Positions 16,673 through 26,365 of a DNA stretch of 64,000 bases are shown piece after piece. A program made the position numbers and the translations under genes. Source of the stretch: Metabacillus endolithicus (lineage in GTDB: Bacteria; Bacillota; Bacilli; Bacillales; Bacillaceae); assembly GCF_023078335.1 (NCBI RefSeq), contig NZ_CP095550.1:1904001-1968000 (forward strand). Direction: 5' to 3'. The first letter of the stretch is position 1, and the number at the start of each line of letters is the position of its first letter. The notes beneath the pieces are model-generated. The model was not told the DNA's origin. It worked only from the letters and a program-made list of their open reading frames with translations, and searched no databases.

Positions 16673-17011
16673 ATGAAGGTTTCTGAAATGCACGCCAAAC
16701 TGTATTGTCTTTCATGTAATGACGACACGTCTCATGTCATTACTTACGTTAATAGCAAAATAAACGGAATTCAATGTGAAGAATGTCATCGTACACAAGC
16801 GTTAAAAATGAATCTTGTTAAAGAATTTCAAAAAGAAGTGTATGAGCGGATTTCCACAAAGCCAGTGAGAATCACTCAGGAGTATAAAGAAGATTTAAGT
16901 AAATTACTAGCAAGCCTACCGATTCGAATACTTAGTAAGCCATACCGACTTATGCGGTACTTGAATGAAACTCGGAAGGTGTTTAAGTTGTATAGTGATA
17001 AGAAGGGGTAA
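16673..17011 (+). CDS. Zinc-ribbon protein of the Bacillus 'bh protein' family
   Basis: About 112 aa. Two Cys pairs, CLSC at the start and CEEC about 25 residues later, form a likely zinc ribbon, followed by a basic helical tail (FQKEVYERISTKPVRITQEY). Resembles the small Bacillus family labelled 'bh protein', with no known function. The ATG at 16673 is chosen over 16604 because AAGGAGAGG lies 6-9 nt upstream. Confidence 0.8.
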   Translation: MKVSEMHAKLYCLSCNDDTSHVITYVNSKINGIQCEECHRTQALKMNLVKEFQKEVYERISTKPVRITQEYKEDLSKLLASLPIRILSKPYRLMRYLNETRKVFKLYSDKKG

Positions 17012-17034
17012 GTACTCATACTCTTTTATAAAAA

Positions 17035-17077
17035 GAATACTCTACTACCAACTTTAAAAGTCGGCAGTAGAGTATTC
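17035..17077 (-). terminator. Terminator after the GGDEF-EAL gene
   Basis: GAATACTCTACT and AGTAGAGTATTC form a 12-bp stem that includes the stop codon region of the minus-strand gene; TTTTTATAAAAG follows. It may also stop transcripts from the plus-strand gene ahead. Confidence 0.85.
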
Positions 17078-18870
17078 CTCCAATAACTGCTCAAATTCCC
17101 CATGTGGTACAGGCCTCGAAAAGTAAAATCCTTGGGCCTCGATACAACCTAGTTTTTTCAGAATTCTTATTTGGTCTTCGTCCTCAACACCTTCAGCAAT
17201 CACCTGTAATCCTAGTGCCTTTGCCATCGAAATAATGGTTGAGACAACCTCTGAATTTTCCACACATTGATCAACAAACATCTTATCTATTTTCAACCGG
17301 TCCACTTCTAGCTTGTACAAGTAACTAAGTGAACTATATCCAGTTCCAAAGTCATCTATGCTTATTTCAATGCCCATATTACGTAATTGTTGAAGTCTAC
17401 TATTTACCTCAACCTCATATTTCATTACAATTCTCTCTGTGATTTCAAACTCCAAAAAAGTGCCGTCTATTTTGTTTTCAACAAGTGTATGAGAAACAAA
17501 ATTTATAAAACCATCATGTAGTAACGTAGGTAAAGATATATTAATAGAGGTTTGATGAATTCTTTTCCCTTTCTTCTTCCAGGTTGAAAGTATGCCACAT
17601 ACCTCTTTAATCATATTCTTTTCCAGCCGATCAATTTCCCCAATTTCCTCAGCCAAAGGGATAAATATATTTGGAGCAATCATACCCTGAGTACAGTGAT
17701 TCCATCTAGCAAGTGATTCTGCTCCAATTAACTCTCCATTGACCATATTATATTTCGGCTGTAGATAAACTGATATTTGATTATGATCGATTGCATAGCG
17801 TAGCTCATTTTCAATGGCAATGTTTTTAAATTTATTATCCAACATACTTTCCGAAAAAAACGAATATCCATTTGATCCATTTTCTTTTGTATGGTACATA
17901 GCAATATCCGCGTACTTCACTAACTCCGTAATATTAGTTGAATGATGTGGATGGGTTGAGATACCAATACTTGCAGTTGATATCACGTCTACTCCTTCAA
18001 CATTCAATGGCTTTCTAAAGCAATTAACAAGTTCCTCTAAATATCCGTCTTGAGTTTCTGTCAAAGGAATCATAATGAGAAACTCGTCTCCTCCAAGCCT
18101 TCCGACAACACCTTTATTCCCAGTAACGTGTTTAAGCTTGAGAGCAATTTCTTTTAATAAATCATCACCGAAGCCATGTCCAAAACTATCATTTATTCGT
18201 TTAAAACGATCAAAATCCAATAATAAAATATGAAACTCTTCACCGTTTGCTGCCCATAGGTTTAATATCTCCATTAGCTTTCTTCTATTATATAGACCTG
18301 TTAGCTCATCGTAAAAAGCCAGTTTATGAATCATTTGTTTTGCCTTTTTATCCTCAGTAATATCCTTGGCAATCCCGTAATACCCGATTGTTTCATTATT
18401 AATAACGATCCTCATTGTTGTAATCTTAATATCAACTGCTCGTTGATCTTTTGTCACGATCACCGTTTCAACATCTTCAATACTACCTGATTTTACTTTC
18501 TTGATAATTGATTGTTTATCTAAATTAGGTTGTAAAATTGAAAAAAGCTCTTTCCCAATTAATTCTTCTCGACAGTACCCCACCAACTTTAATGTTTCTT
18601 TATTTACATCCATTATTTTCCCTTTTAAATCAACAGAAAAAACAGCATTCGGGTTATGGCTGAAAAGAGATTTATATTTAACTGTCGTCGTTGATAACAT
18701 TCGATCTGAAATAATATCCGGTAATATCATTAATAAAAAATTCGAGAGCATTGGATATAGAAACGGAAGTAAATAGGCATAGTCTTTGTATTCATATTGT
18801 AAAACACCCTTGAAATCAAGTAGTGATGTTAAGAGCAGATAAGGGATTCCACTTATTGAGACCCCACATA
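17054..18870 (-). CDS. PAS-GGDEF-EAL c-di-GMP signalling protein (C-terminal part after frameshift)
   Basis: Makes and/or degrades c-di-GMP at the membrane. Counted from the ATG at 18751 (565 aa): PAS (about 25-135), GGDEF (145-300, GRLGGDEF intact at 218-224) and EAL (310-560). The EAL signature reads ESL (345-347, GAESLARW), a tolerated variant; DDFGTGYSSL is intact. The frame continues upstream of that ATG as GIPYLLLTSLLDFKGVLQYEY and then a membrane segment to about 18870, where it should join the ORF at 18816-19424. No RxxD inhibitory site is evident. Confidence 0.92.
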
Positions 18871-19424
18871 AAATAAGCCCCTATATTTAACCAACTCTTC
18901 TTAACCACTTCTTCATCTTCATTTGTTATCTGTCTTAAAAACTTCATGAGTTTAAAAATACAAGTAACTATGATTAGACAAGAGATGCTAAACGAAACGG
19001 GCTTAAAGTAGATTAACTCACGAAATGTCCACCAATAACCAATTGTTGTAATTCCAATAAACATTATGGAAACAACAATACTTGCGATAATATACCTCCA
19101 CCATTTAAACTCCTTAGCCTTTGCCATAAAAAGCGTAAAATAGGCACCAAGAAAACACAGTAAAAATACGAATAGAAATAAAATGTAATTTGTCTCAGTG
19201 ACAATCGGTACATCCAGCGATAAGCATGCATACGTATAGATGGACCAAAAACCAAGACCAACTACAGAAGAAAAAAGAAGTAATTTTTTCTTCATTTCTT
19301 TTTTATCTGTTACTCGCTTAATTTTTGTACTATATTCAAACCCAAGTTTACATGTCAAAATAGCTAATATAGCAACGACCCCAATATCCAAAATATTGAA
19401 ATAAAAAAACACATTCATGTCCAT
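18816..19424 (-). CDS. Seven-helix-type membrane sensor domain of the GGDEF-EAL protein (N-terminal part, frameshifted)
   Basis: The 202-aa ORF has about six membrane helices. GLGFWSIYTYACLSLDVPI resembles the repeated motif of MHYT sensor domains with the His lost. Near the end the frame leaves the protein: after NIGAYF, removal of one base from the four-T run (18870-18873 on the plus strand) restores LCGVSISGIPYLLLTSLL and reads through into the PAS-GGDEF-EAL part. Whole gene 17054-19424, about 790 aa. Confidence 0.85.
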   Translation of the reverse strand: MDMNVFFYFNILDIGVVAILAILTCKLGFEYSTKIKRVTDKKEMKKKLLLFSSVVGLGFWSIYTYACLSLDVPIVTETNYILFLFVFLLCFLGAYFTLFMAKAKEFKWWRYIIASIVVSIMFIGITTIGYWWTFRELIYFKPVSFSISCLIIVTCIFKLMKFLRQITNEDEEVVKKSWLNIGAYFMWGLNKWNPLSALNITT

Positions 19425-19704
19425 TCCCCTAAAAACCGTTATGTAACAACATTTTAAATATTCTTCTTAATCTATTACTTCTATACAAAACAACACAAAC
19501 AATAGTTTGTAACCATCTAGTTTTAATAGAATCTCTCATTCTTTTTATCGACATCTTTACATCATGAGTAAAGGGAAATATAAGAAAAAAATACAATATT
19601 TCATTAAAAGTATATCAAATTACCCATTATTTCCTGTGATCTTTATCACTTTATGGAGCACTGTGCTTCCCGAAGTTTGTGATGACTCCACATCTAAGAT
19701 GAAT

Positions 19705-19738
19705 CTTTAAGGTTCCTTTAAGGTTCTTCCGTAATAAT
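19705..19738 (+). promoter_or_regulatory. Promoter with tandem 11-bp TTAAGGTT repeats (chemoreceptor gene)
   Basis: CTTTAAGGTTC occurs twice in direct succession (19705-19715, 19716-19726), 6 bp ahead of a -10-like AATAAT (19733-19738). The layout is identical to the promoters at 27368 and 29515. Direct repeats at one-helical-turn spacing in place of a -35 are typical of OmpR-family activators. Confidence 0.75.
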
Positions 19739-19804
19739 AGAAACCACAGAAAACACAACTTTAGATATAGTTATTATTTACTACTTTATGAAGGAGACAT
19801 ACAT

Positions 19805-21463
19805 ATGAAGATTACAATTCAAAAGAAATTATTGTCCGGCTTTTTACTTCTTGCTATTTTAATTGGAATGGTGAGTGCACTATCTTACTATCAAATCCAT
19901 AAAATCAACAACTCTTATTCGGAATTAGTTGAGCAGCAAACTACTAATTTAACAAGTATTAAAGATATACAACTCTACGCCTCTCGCTCGATTGCAAGCT
20001 TGCGAGGTATGCAATCTGCTGGAACAGACAATATGGAATTTTTTCAAACTTCTCTTGATCAGATAACCGAACAGGTAAAGAACATAGAAGCTGATATACA
20101 AGACCAAGAATCAAAAGAACTTTTAACTACTATCACTTCCTTAAAGGAACAAATTATAGAACAGGTTCAAGAAGAGCAAGCAACTAAACTTGTTGAAGAA
20201 GAGAGTATTCCATTAGCGATACAAATTGAAGAAGCAGCAAATAGAATCGTTGAAATACAAACAAAAGAGATGAAAACTGAAACAAAGGCAAATACGGAAA
20301 TGGTATCTTCTGTTAAAAACATGATGCTAGTATGGAGCCTCATTTCTCTAATTCTAGCCATCTTAATCGGCATGTTCATGTCTCGCATGATTACTCGCCC
20401 TATTTCTTTACTAGTAGAAGGAGCTAAAAGAATTGCTTCAGGTGACTTAACACAAGAAGACATAAGTGTAAAAAATAGTGATGAAATCAGTGAGTTGGCA
20501 AATTCCTTTAATATCATGAAGCAAAATCTTCAACAACTAATTGATGAGGTACGCTTGAACGCACACCAGGTTTCGGTAACTTCTGAAGAGTTATCTGCAA
20601 GTGCCGATGCAACGAATCTGGCAACACAACACATTACTCTTGGGATGCAAGAGGTTGCAGCAGGCGCTGAAAAACAAGTTAGCACAGTTATTCAATCAGT
20701 TGAAAGTGCTGAGGAAATTACAAAAGGAATGAATAAAGTAACTGAATCCATTCAGTCTGTAGCGAATTTAACTATTGTGGCAAATGAAAAAGCAACACTG
20801 GGTAACGATGTAGTTAATAAAACAATTAATCAAATGAAATTGGTGCAGGATTCCGCAATGGAGTCTGCTGAAGTTGTTCATACACTAAGTAATAAGTCTA
20901 AGGAAATTGGCCATATAATCGAATTAATAACAAAGGTTGCCAGTCAAACCGACTTACTTGCTTTGAATGCTGCAATTGAAGCAGCTCGTGCAGGTGAACA
21001 AGGAAAAGGGTTTGCAGTTGTAGCAGATGAGGTTCGAAAATTGGCTGTTCAATCCGCAGATGCAGCAGGTCAAATTCGTCAACTCATAGAAGAAATACAA
21101 GAAGAATCCGAAAAAGCGGTAAGATCTATGAATAATGGAACAGATGTTGTAAAAGAAGGGTTAAAGCTAGTAAGTCAAACCGGTGACTCATTCAAAAACA
21201 TTCTTGGAGCGATCCAACAGGTAGCAGCTGAATCACATGATGTGGCTGCTATTGTGAATCAAATTCACTCAAATACACAAATAGTTACAGAAGGAATGAA
21301 AGAAGCAAGAGATATTGTCGAACAATCCTCAGTAAGTATCCAAAACGTTGCTGCCTCTACTGAGGAACAAAACGCAACAATGGAAGAAGTCTCTTCATCA
21401 GCTGAAGGATTAAGTGAAATGGCACAGAATTTAAATAAAGTGATTAATAAGTTTAAAGCATAA
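19805..21463 (+). CDS. Methyl-accepting chemotaxis protein
   Basis: Membrane chemoreceptor, 552 aa: helix 1 ([21 protein letters not shown]), a 4-helix-bundle-like extracellular domain (about 30-165), helix 2 ([19 protein letters not shown]), HAMP (about 195-250) and the cytoplasmic signalling hairpin with the conserved tip [18 protein letters not shown]. It has no CheW-binding anomalies and no pentapeptide tail. Ligand unknown. Spaced GAAGGAGACATACAT before ATG. Its promoter carries the TTAAGGTT repeats. Confidence 0.95.
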   Translation: MKITIQKKLLSGFLLLAILIGMVSALSYYQIHKINNSYSELVEQQTTNLTSIKDIQLYASRSIASLRGMQSAGTDNMEFFQTSLDQITEQVKNIEADIQDQESKELLTTITSLKEQIIEQVQEEQATKLVEEESIPLAIQIEEAANRIVEIQTKEMKTETKANTEMVSSVKNMMLVWSLISLILAILIGMFMSRMITRPISLLVEGAKRIASGDLTQEDISVKNSDEISELANSFNIMKQNLQQLIDEVRLNAHQVSVTSEELSASADATNLATQHITLGMQEVAAGAEKQVSTVIQSVESAEEITKGMNKVTESIQSVANLTIVANEKATLGNDVVNKTINQMKLVQDSAMESAEVVHTLSNKSKEIGHIIELITKVASQTDLLALNAAIEAARAGEQGKGFAVVADEVRKLAVQSADAAGQIRQLIEEIQEESEKAVRSMNNGTDVVKEGLKLVSQTGDSFKNILGAIQQVAAESHDVAAIVNQIHSNTQIVTEGMKEARDIVEQSSVSIQNVAASTEEQNATMEEVSSSAEGLSEMAQNLNKVINKFKA

Positions 21464-21470
21464 ATATAAA

Positions 21471-21501
21471 AGAGATCATCTCTCTACTGACGATGATCTC
21501 T
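21471..21501 (+). terminator. Terminator after the chemoreceptor gene
   Basis: AGAGATCATC/GATGATCTCT stem followed by TTTT. Confidence 0.85.
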
Positions 21502-21521
21502 TTTTACTCTTAAAATTCGTA

Positions 21522-21734
21522 TTACAACACTTTTTGCTTCTTCTTAATCTCTTTATGATTCATGCCGCGGTTTTTCATTTCCCATTTCACTAAAGATAGG
21601 TATTTCTTAATTTCAATCACTCTATTCAGATCATAAAAAGATCCTCTACTTTTATGTACTTTTAATTGTTTTTTATATTTTAAATAAATACAAGATAATT
21701 CGTTATTAGTAATTGAACTTAGTTCTGGTCCCAT
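21522..21734 (-). CDS. Small basic protein of unknown function
   Basis: About 70 aa, rich in Lys, no membrane segment; not recognised. Contains SSITNNELSCIYLKYKKQL and a basic tail HKEIKKKQK. The ATG at 21734 has AGGGTGA 5 nt upstream and is preferred to the GTG three codons earlier. Composition and ribosome site make it plausible, but no family support is visible. Confidence 0.55.
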   Translation of the reverse strand: MGPELSSITNNELSCIYLKYKKQLKVHKSRGSFYDLNRVIEIKKYLSLVKWEMKNRGMNHKEIKKKQKVL

Positions 21735-21980
21735 CCACTTCACCCTATAGAAAAAATTCCTTTTTCATTATGAGCGAAGAATGGAGTTAATTCAAGAGAT
21801 TTATTCTTAATTTTTAAACGATTAATTTTGAAAATGTAAAAATTATGAGCTAACAACGGTTTATAACCCTTTACCTTTTCATTGTCTAAGAAACCATTTC
21901 TATACGATTTGTCTTCCTATCCACAACAACGCCATGAACTGCGATTGATTTTGGAATAAGGGGATGCATTTGAACCAGAT

Positions 21981-22370
21981 TCATATTTTCTTAATGATTG
22001 TTTCCATATTGTTCTCCCCTGTTAACCACTTTATAACATTCCCGCCCCCAACTTGAAGATAATTTAGAGTGGAAAGAATGTTTGTATTCACTCCTTTTTC
22101 CCTCATTCGAGCTAGAAGCTCTTCTTCATTAAGAAGTAGATCATTGTTGCTTTTTTCTCCAATGAAATAAATTTCATCTATCTGCTCGGATAAAACCAGC
22201 ATGATGATTGATCGAATCATGCAGCTATATGTTTGAGATAATTCAGCGTTATAACTAGAAAGTACAATCATATCTTCTTGCTCTCTCTTTGTAATGCTTT
22301 GATAGATAGCATGCAACGAACTGTTAAACCCAGTGATAATTAACACCTTTTCCTTCTTCTTCATCATCAT
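21981..22370 (-). CDS. Beta-carbonic-anhydrase-like protein lacking zinc ligands
   Basis: 129 aa. The stretch SCMIRSIIMLVLSEQIDEIYFIGE has the pattern of the helix-strand core of beta carbonic anhydrases, but the zinc ligands are absent: the CxDxR position reads SYNAE and the HxxC position EKSN. It follows the SbtA-type permease by 9 bp with AGGAGG 5 nt before the first of three ATG codons, so the two are one operon. It may be a regulator or bicarbonate-handling partner of the permease, a role SbtB plays in cyanobacteria (inference). Fold assignment is tentative. Confidence 0.6.
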   Translation of the reverse strand: MMMKKKEKVLIITGFNSSLHAIYQSITKREQEDMIVLSSYNAELSQTYSCMIRSIIMLVLSEQIDEIYFIGEKSNNDLLLNEEELLARMREKGVNTNILSTLNYLQVGGGNVIKWLTGENNMETIIKKI

Positions 22371-22379
22371 GAAAACCTC

Positions 22380-23390
22380 CTAAATTTGTATCATCTGTGA
22401 TAATTGATAATAAAACGGAATACCAACTATTAAATTTAACGGAAATGTTACACCTAAAGATAATCCTAAATAAATAGAAGGATTCGCTTCCGGAACTGAT
22501 GCTTTCAATGCCGCAGGTGCTGCAATATAAGAGGCACTTCCCGCTAAAACTCCCATTAAGGTTGTACCGCCTAACGATAGTCCTATCATGCTACCAAGCA
22601 AAACACCTAACATTCCAAAACATAATGGAGTGATTAATCCGAAAACCAATAACTTAATGCCATGTTTTTTCACTTCTGGTAATCGCTGACCTGCAACTAT
22701 TCCCATATTTAATAAGAAAAGTACAAGAACACTGTTATATAAATCCATAAATAATGGCTTAACAGCTGGAACTGCCTGTTCACCAAGTACTACACCGATG
22801 CCCAAGCTTCCAATTAAAAGAAAGATACTTTTCCCAAAAATACTTTCTCTTATCACATCCTTATCAATCATTCTGACAGATAGAGGTACAATCCCAATTC
22901 CCTGTGACGATAAGCTCGGTGATGCATTATTTTTCTCTATCATTTTTAATAGGAAAATAGAAACTAAGATTGCCGGACTTTCCATAATCACAACCATTGC
23001 ATTCATAAATCCTTCATAAGAAGTTCCATTTTTCTCAAGAAAAGAAATGGCAGCCCCATATGTCACAATACTAATTGACCCATATGTAGCAGCTAACCCT
23101 ATTGCATTTTTCAAGTCTAATTTCATAGGCCTACCAATCATCAGCGTGATAATTGGAATTAGGATACCTAGAAATAAGGTTGCCATAATCGGTTTAATAA
23201 CCGACCCAATCGAATAATGAGATAGTTCAATTCCTCCTTTTATTCCAATGGCAATTAATAAATAAATACTTAACCCTTCACTTAATCCACTCGGAAATTT
23301 CAAATCTGATTTTACGATCGCTGCTAAAATTCCAAGTACAAAAAATAGCACAACCGGTGAAAGTAAATTTTGTATGATAATATCTATCAT
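22380..23390 (-). CDS. SbtA-family sodium-dependent bicarbonate permease
   Basis: The 336-aa membrane protein has about ten hydrophobic helices in two inverted halves (FPSGLSEGLSIYLLIAIGIKGG and, in the second half, LFLLNMGIVAGQRLP). This is the DUF897 family whose cyanobacterial members import bicarbonate with sodium. The central loop (MIEKNNASPSLSSQ) is shorter than usual. It is preceded by an MpsC-type gene and a strong terminator and followed by a carbonic-anhydrase-like gene, which supports an inorganic-carbon role. Confidence 0.85.
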   Translation of the reverse strand: MIDIIIQNLLSPVVLFFVLGILAAIVKSDLKFPSGLSEGLSIYLLIAIGIKGGIELSHYSIGSVIKPIMATLFLGILIPIITLMIGRPMKLDLKNAIGLAATYGSISIVTYGAAISFLEKNGTSYEGFMNAMVVIMESPAILVSIFLLKMIEKNNASPSLSSQGIGIVPLSVRMIDKDVIRESIFGKSIFLLIGSLGIGVVLGEQAVPAVKPLFMDLYNSVLVLFLLNMGIVAGQRLPEVKKHGIKLLVFGLITPLCFGMLGVLLGSMIGLSLGGTTLMGVLAGSASYIAAPAALKASVPEANPSIYLGLSLGVTFPLNLIVGIPFYYQLSQMIQI

Positions 23391-23423
23391 CCTCTTCCCC
23401 CTCTTTTCGTCATTGCAATAAAA

Positions 23424-23480
23424 AAACCGACAACTTAAGGAGAAATGGTATGAACCATTTCATCTTAAAATTGCCGGTTT
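23424..23480 (-). terminator. Long hairpin terminator/attenuator ahead of the SbtA gene
   Basis: On the minus strand AAACCGGCAATTTTAAG ... GAAATGGT-TCAT-ACCATTTC ... CTTAAGTTGTCGGTTT folds into a stem of about 26 bp, then seven T. It lies between the MpsC-type gene and sbtA. It either separates the genes or attenuates sbtA. Confidence 0.8.
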
Positions 23481-23523
23481 ACTTTCAACTAAGCTACAAG
23501 CTTTTTTGATTGTCTCCCTCTAT

Positions 23524-23889
23524 TTATTTCTCAAACGTTTCCTCAAGATTGCGATTTAACTTAAACAGCATCACTCGTTCACCTGTTACAGTGCTAATAT
23601 CTGTGTGGAAGCTTTTTATTTTTTCTCCAGTAATAGTAAAAATGATTTCTCCTAATGTTTCAATTCCTGACTCGACTAAATCGGAACGAGTTCTCTTAAT
23701 CGATTGCATTCCTTCCTTTGTTTTACAAAGGATAAGCTCGGCCGGTGCCAACACTCCTCTTAAATTCACAATAATCATGTCCCGTAAGATATCTGTTTTC
23801 ACAGAAACGGAACCACGTCCTAGAAAATCCTTTTCCCACTGTGTTAACGCCTTACTTATTTCAGATTCGATTATTCCCTTTGACTTCAT
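23524..23889 (-). CDS. MpsC-family (DUF2294) protein
   Basis: 121 aa, soluble. Matches the DUF2294 pattern: GRGSVSVKTDILRDMIIVNLRGVLAPAE in the first half and a FHTDISTVTGERVMLFKL end. The family is named after MpsC of Staphylococcus; the neighbouring MpsAB pair there supplies dissolved inorganic carbon. Placement just upstream of an SbtA-type permease agrees with a carbon-supply or membrane-energetics role. GAAGGTGGGA lies before the ATG. Confidence 0.8.
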   Translation of the reverse strand: MKSKGIIESEISKALTQWEKDFLGRGSVSVKTDILRDMIIVNLRGVLAPAELILCKTKEGMQSIKRTRSDLVESGIETLGEIIFTITGEKIKSFHTDISTVTGERVMLFKLNRNLEETFEK

Positions 23890-23913
23890 GTTCCCACCTT
23901 CTTCCTAATAAAA

Positions 23914-23964
23914 AAATCGGTATACTTCCTAACATCGTCATCTTGTTAAGAAATATACCGATTT
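23914..23964 (-). terminator. Leader terminator/attenuator ahead of the MpsC-type gene
   Basis: AAATCGGTATATTTCTTAACA and its partner TGTTAGGAAGTATACCGATTT (split by a 9-nt loop) pair with two mismatches, then a T7 run, ending about 25 bp before the start codon. A terminator inside the 5' leader suggests attenuation. The roughly 200-nt leader upstream (to about 24170) shows no riboswitch I recognise. Confidence 0.75.
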
Positions 23965-24248
23965 ATCTTCACCTTACGATCAAATGAATAGGTTATGTCT
24001 TTTTCATATAATCAATATATTTATTCATCATATGCTAAAGCAATTACTTCATTTAGATACAAGTTGGACCTATCGGAAATTAAATTTATATATAATTTAC
24101 TGGTATCTGCTTGAAAAGTCAATACATTATTTACGAATGATTAAGGTAAAGTGAATTATTTAATTAGGATAATTTGAAAGAAACTGAGAGAAAGATCATA
24201 TGCTGCAACTACAACGCTAGATGGCGAACACGACGAGAGAGTAGAGAA

Positions 24249-24290
24249 AGAAGTACCAACTTCCTTATCTTAAGGGAAGTAGTACTTCTG
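24249..24290 (-). terminator. Terminator after the phosphoesterase gene
   Basis: AGAAGTAC-TACTTCCCTTA pairs with TAAGGAAGT-GGTACTTCT, then TTCT, on the minus strand. Confidence 0.65.
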
Positions 24291-24310
24291 CTATTAAATC
24301 ATGTTCAAAA

Positions 24311-25249
24311 CTATCTTTCAAACGGAAGTACACGATCCTGCTCAAGTCCATAGCCATCAATAAAAATACGATCCTTATAGACCTCAATAATTGAATAAGT
24401 GTTTGTGTCAGCAGTTTCAAGCATTCCTTTAAGATTCACATAATGAATGCCATTTTTTTCACCATAACCTCCTGCATGATTATGCCCATTAAAATAAGCA
24501 ACAACATTTCCAGAGGACTCAAGTTCTTTGATTACAGCTTCATCGTTCCAAATATTATGTGAATTCTCTGGATAAACAGGCATATGGGAAAATACAATGA
24601 CTTTTTCATTTGCTTTTTTAGCCTTTTTCAAAACATTTTTCAACCATTCTAATTGTTCTTCACTAATTCCACCGTTCCAAGTTTGTGCATTAATATCACC
24701 TTTTGCCTTGATTGAATCATACATTTCTTGAGCCTGCTGATACTTTTCAGATCCTTTTGGATTTGCATAAAAACTAAGATCATTTGAATCAAGTACAATG
24801 AAACGCCAATTTTTTTGCTTAAAATCATAATACTGATTTTTCATACCAAGTCGTTCAACAATTGTATCTGAGGGTTCAGGAAAATCATGATTTCCTAAAA
24901 CATGATATTTCTTTCCTTCAATCATCTCGTAGACTGGTAGAATTTGATCAAAACTCGACATATCCCGATCGATTAAATCTCCAAGCTGAATGGTGAAGCG
25001 TAGTTTCCGTTCATTAAACGTTTGGGCCGCATCTGCAAGCTTCTCCAATGAATTTCGATAGTATTTTGTTCCTGATGGATCACAATCACAATATTGGGCG
25101 TCAGGAACAACACCAAACTCAATTTTTGGCTTGTCTACATTCTTGGCAAAAGTTGAGCCTGGATACATTGCAAAAATACCAGCAGTTAACACTAACACTG
25201 AACTTAGCCCTTTAATCGCTGCTTTAAACCCTTTGTTCCCTTTCATCAT
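24311..25249 (-). CDS. Secreted calcineurin-like metallophosphoesterase
   Basis: Exported metal-dependent phosphoesterase, about 312 aa, closest to the ADPRibase-Mn/CDP-alcohol diphosphatase group. A signal peptide (KGLSSVLVLTAGIFAMYPGSTFA) is followed by the metal-site motifs PDAQY, GDLIDRD, GNHDFP, SHMPVYP and GHNHAGG in order. The start is set at the ATG of 25249, with GGAG 11 nt upstream; the longer frame from 25339 would place 30 residues ahead of the signal peptide. Substrate is inferred from the family only. Confidence 0.88.
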   Translation of the reverse strand: MMKGNKGFKAAIKGLSSVLVLTAGIFAMYPGSTFAKNVDKPKIEFGVVPDAQYCDCDPSGTKYYRNSLEKLADAAQTFNERKLRFTIQLGDLIDRDMSSFDQILPVYEMIEGKKYHVLGNHDFPEPSDTIVERLGMKNQYYDFKQKNWRFIVLDSNDLSFYANPKGSEKYQQAQEMYDSIKAKGDINAQTWNGGISEEQLEWLKNVLKKAKKANEKVIVFSHMPVYPENSHNIWNDEAVIKELESSGNVVAYFNGHNHAGGYGEKNGIHYVNLKGMLETADTNTYSIIEVYKDRIFIDGYGLEQDRVLPFER

Positions 25250-25460
25250 TTTACTAGATTCTCCTTTCAAAATGGTTATGAATTCCAATTTCATTCCTAT
25301 GATAACTAAATATTTTTGAAAAAAGCTAAAGTTAATCAAATCTTTATTAAGTCTTTAAACTTTTACAAACCCTTCAAAAAATGTAAATTTATGTATGAAG
25401 AAAGACGCTTTCATTTTGGGTTTAATAGGATAATAGGTGTATACGATTTATAACAAAAAA

Positions 25461-25487
25461 AGCCACTCTTCCACTCGAAGAACAGCT
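25461..25487 (-). terminator. Terminator after the CDF transporter gene
   Basis: AGCTGTTCTTC/GAAGAGTGGCT hairpin with loop GAGTG followed by TTTTTTTG on the minus strand. Confidence 0.8.
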
Positions 25488-25492
25488 CCCCA

Positions 25493-26365
25493 TTAATTCG
25501 GTTCAACATGTATATGAACATCATGCACACCGTATTCAATAATCATCATTTTTTCAACCATTGTCGCAATATCATGAGCCTTTGTGATATTTAATGAAGA
25601 GTTAACAAGAATCACAACATCAATCACTTCATTGTTTCCGTAATTTCTACCTTTGATTTGCTTAATTCCCTTTACGCCATCTACCTTTAAAATAACTTCC
25701 TGATACAAGCGTAATTTATCTTGATCAAATCCGTCTGAAAGTTCATGTGAAGATTGCCTAAAAATGTCCCAAGCTGTTTTACATATGATCATGCCAACAA
25801 TAATGGCTGTAACCGTATCTAACCACGGCATATTTAGTTGAGAACCAATGATTCCAACGGCCGCCCCGATACTAACCCAGGCATCTGATAAATTGTCCTT
25901 TGCTGCAGCCATCACAGCACTACTATTAATGTTTTCAGCTAATTTTTTGTTATAACGATAAACAAAATACATCACGAGTGCAGAGAAAACCCCTACATAT
26001 GCTGCAATAATATCTGGTGATTCTTTTTCCCCATCAAATATAGATACAATTCCATCAAACAACACTTGCAACCCTACTGCCATCATAATAAAGGAAGCCA
26101 GCAGCGATGCAATTGTCTCACTTTTCCAGTGCCCATAACCATGATCCTCATCAGGAGGTCGTTGTGAAAGTTTAAGACCAATGAGAACGGCAATAGACGC
26201 AATCACATCCGTTGAATTGTTCAATCCATCTGCTTTTAATGCATCCGAGTTACTTATGTAGCCAACAACAAGCTTTAAAAGTGATAAACATATATATGCA
26301 ACAATGCTAATAATAGCACCACGTTCGCCAAGTTTCAGGTTCCGATACTTTTCTTCTTCCATCAC
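25493..26365 (-). CDS. Cation diffusion facilitator, probable manganese exporter (MneP/MneS type)
   Basis: 290-aa proton-coupled divalent metal exporter with six membrane helices. The transport-site motifs DGLNNSTD (helix II) and DNLSD (helix V) are of the DxxxD type seen in Mn-selective Bacillus MneP and MneS, and KLSQRPPDEDHGYGHWKSE is the loop of that group. The cytoplasmic C-terminal domain (HVHVEPN-like end HIHVEPN) is present. Preceded by GGAGG. No MntR-like box or manganese riboswitch is visible upstream. Confidence 0.9.
   Translation of the reverse strand: MMEEEKYRNLKLGERGAIISIVAYICLSLLKLVVGYISNSDALKADGLNNSTDVIASIAVLIGLKLSQRPPDEDHGYGHWKSETIASLLASFIMMAVGLQVLFDGIVSIFDGEKESPDIIAAYVGVFSALVMYFVYRYNKKLAENINSSAVMAAAKDNLSDAWVSIGAAVGIIGSQLNMPWLDTVTAIIVGMIICKTAWDIFRQSSHELSDGFDQDKLRLYQEVILKVDGVKGIKQIKGRNYGNNEVIDVVILVNSSLNITKAHDIATMVEKMMIIEYGVHDVHIHVEPN

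Noticed and set aside
23890..24170. Riboswitch or T-box in the leader of the MpsC-type gene
   Set aside because: I found no T-box sequence AGGGTGGNACCGCG nor any aptamer core; only the terminator hairpin is supported.
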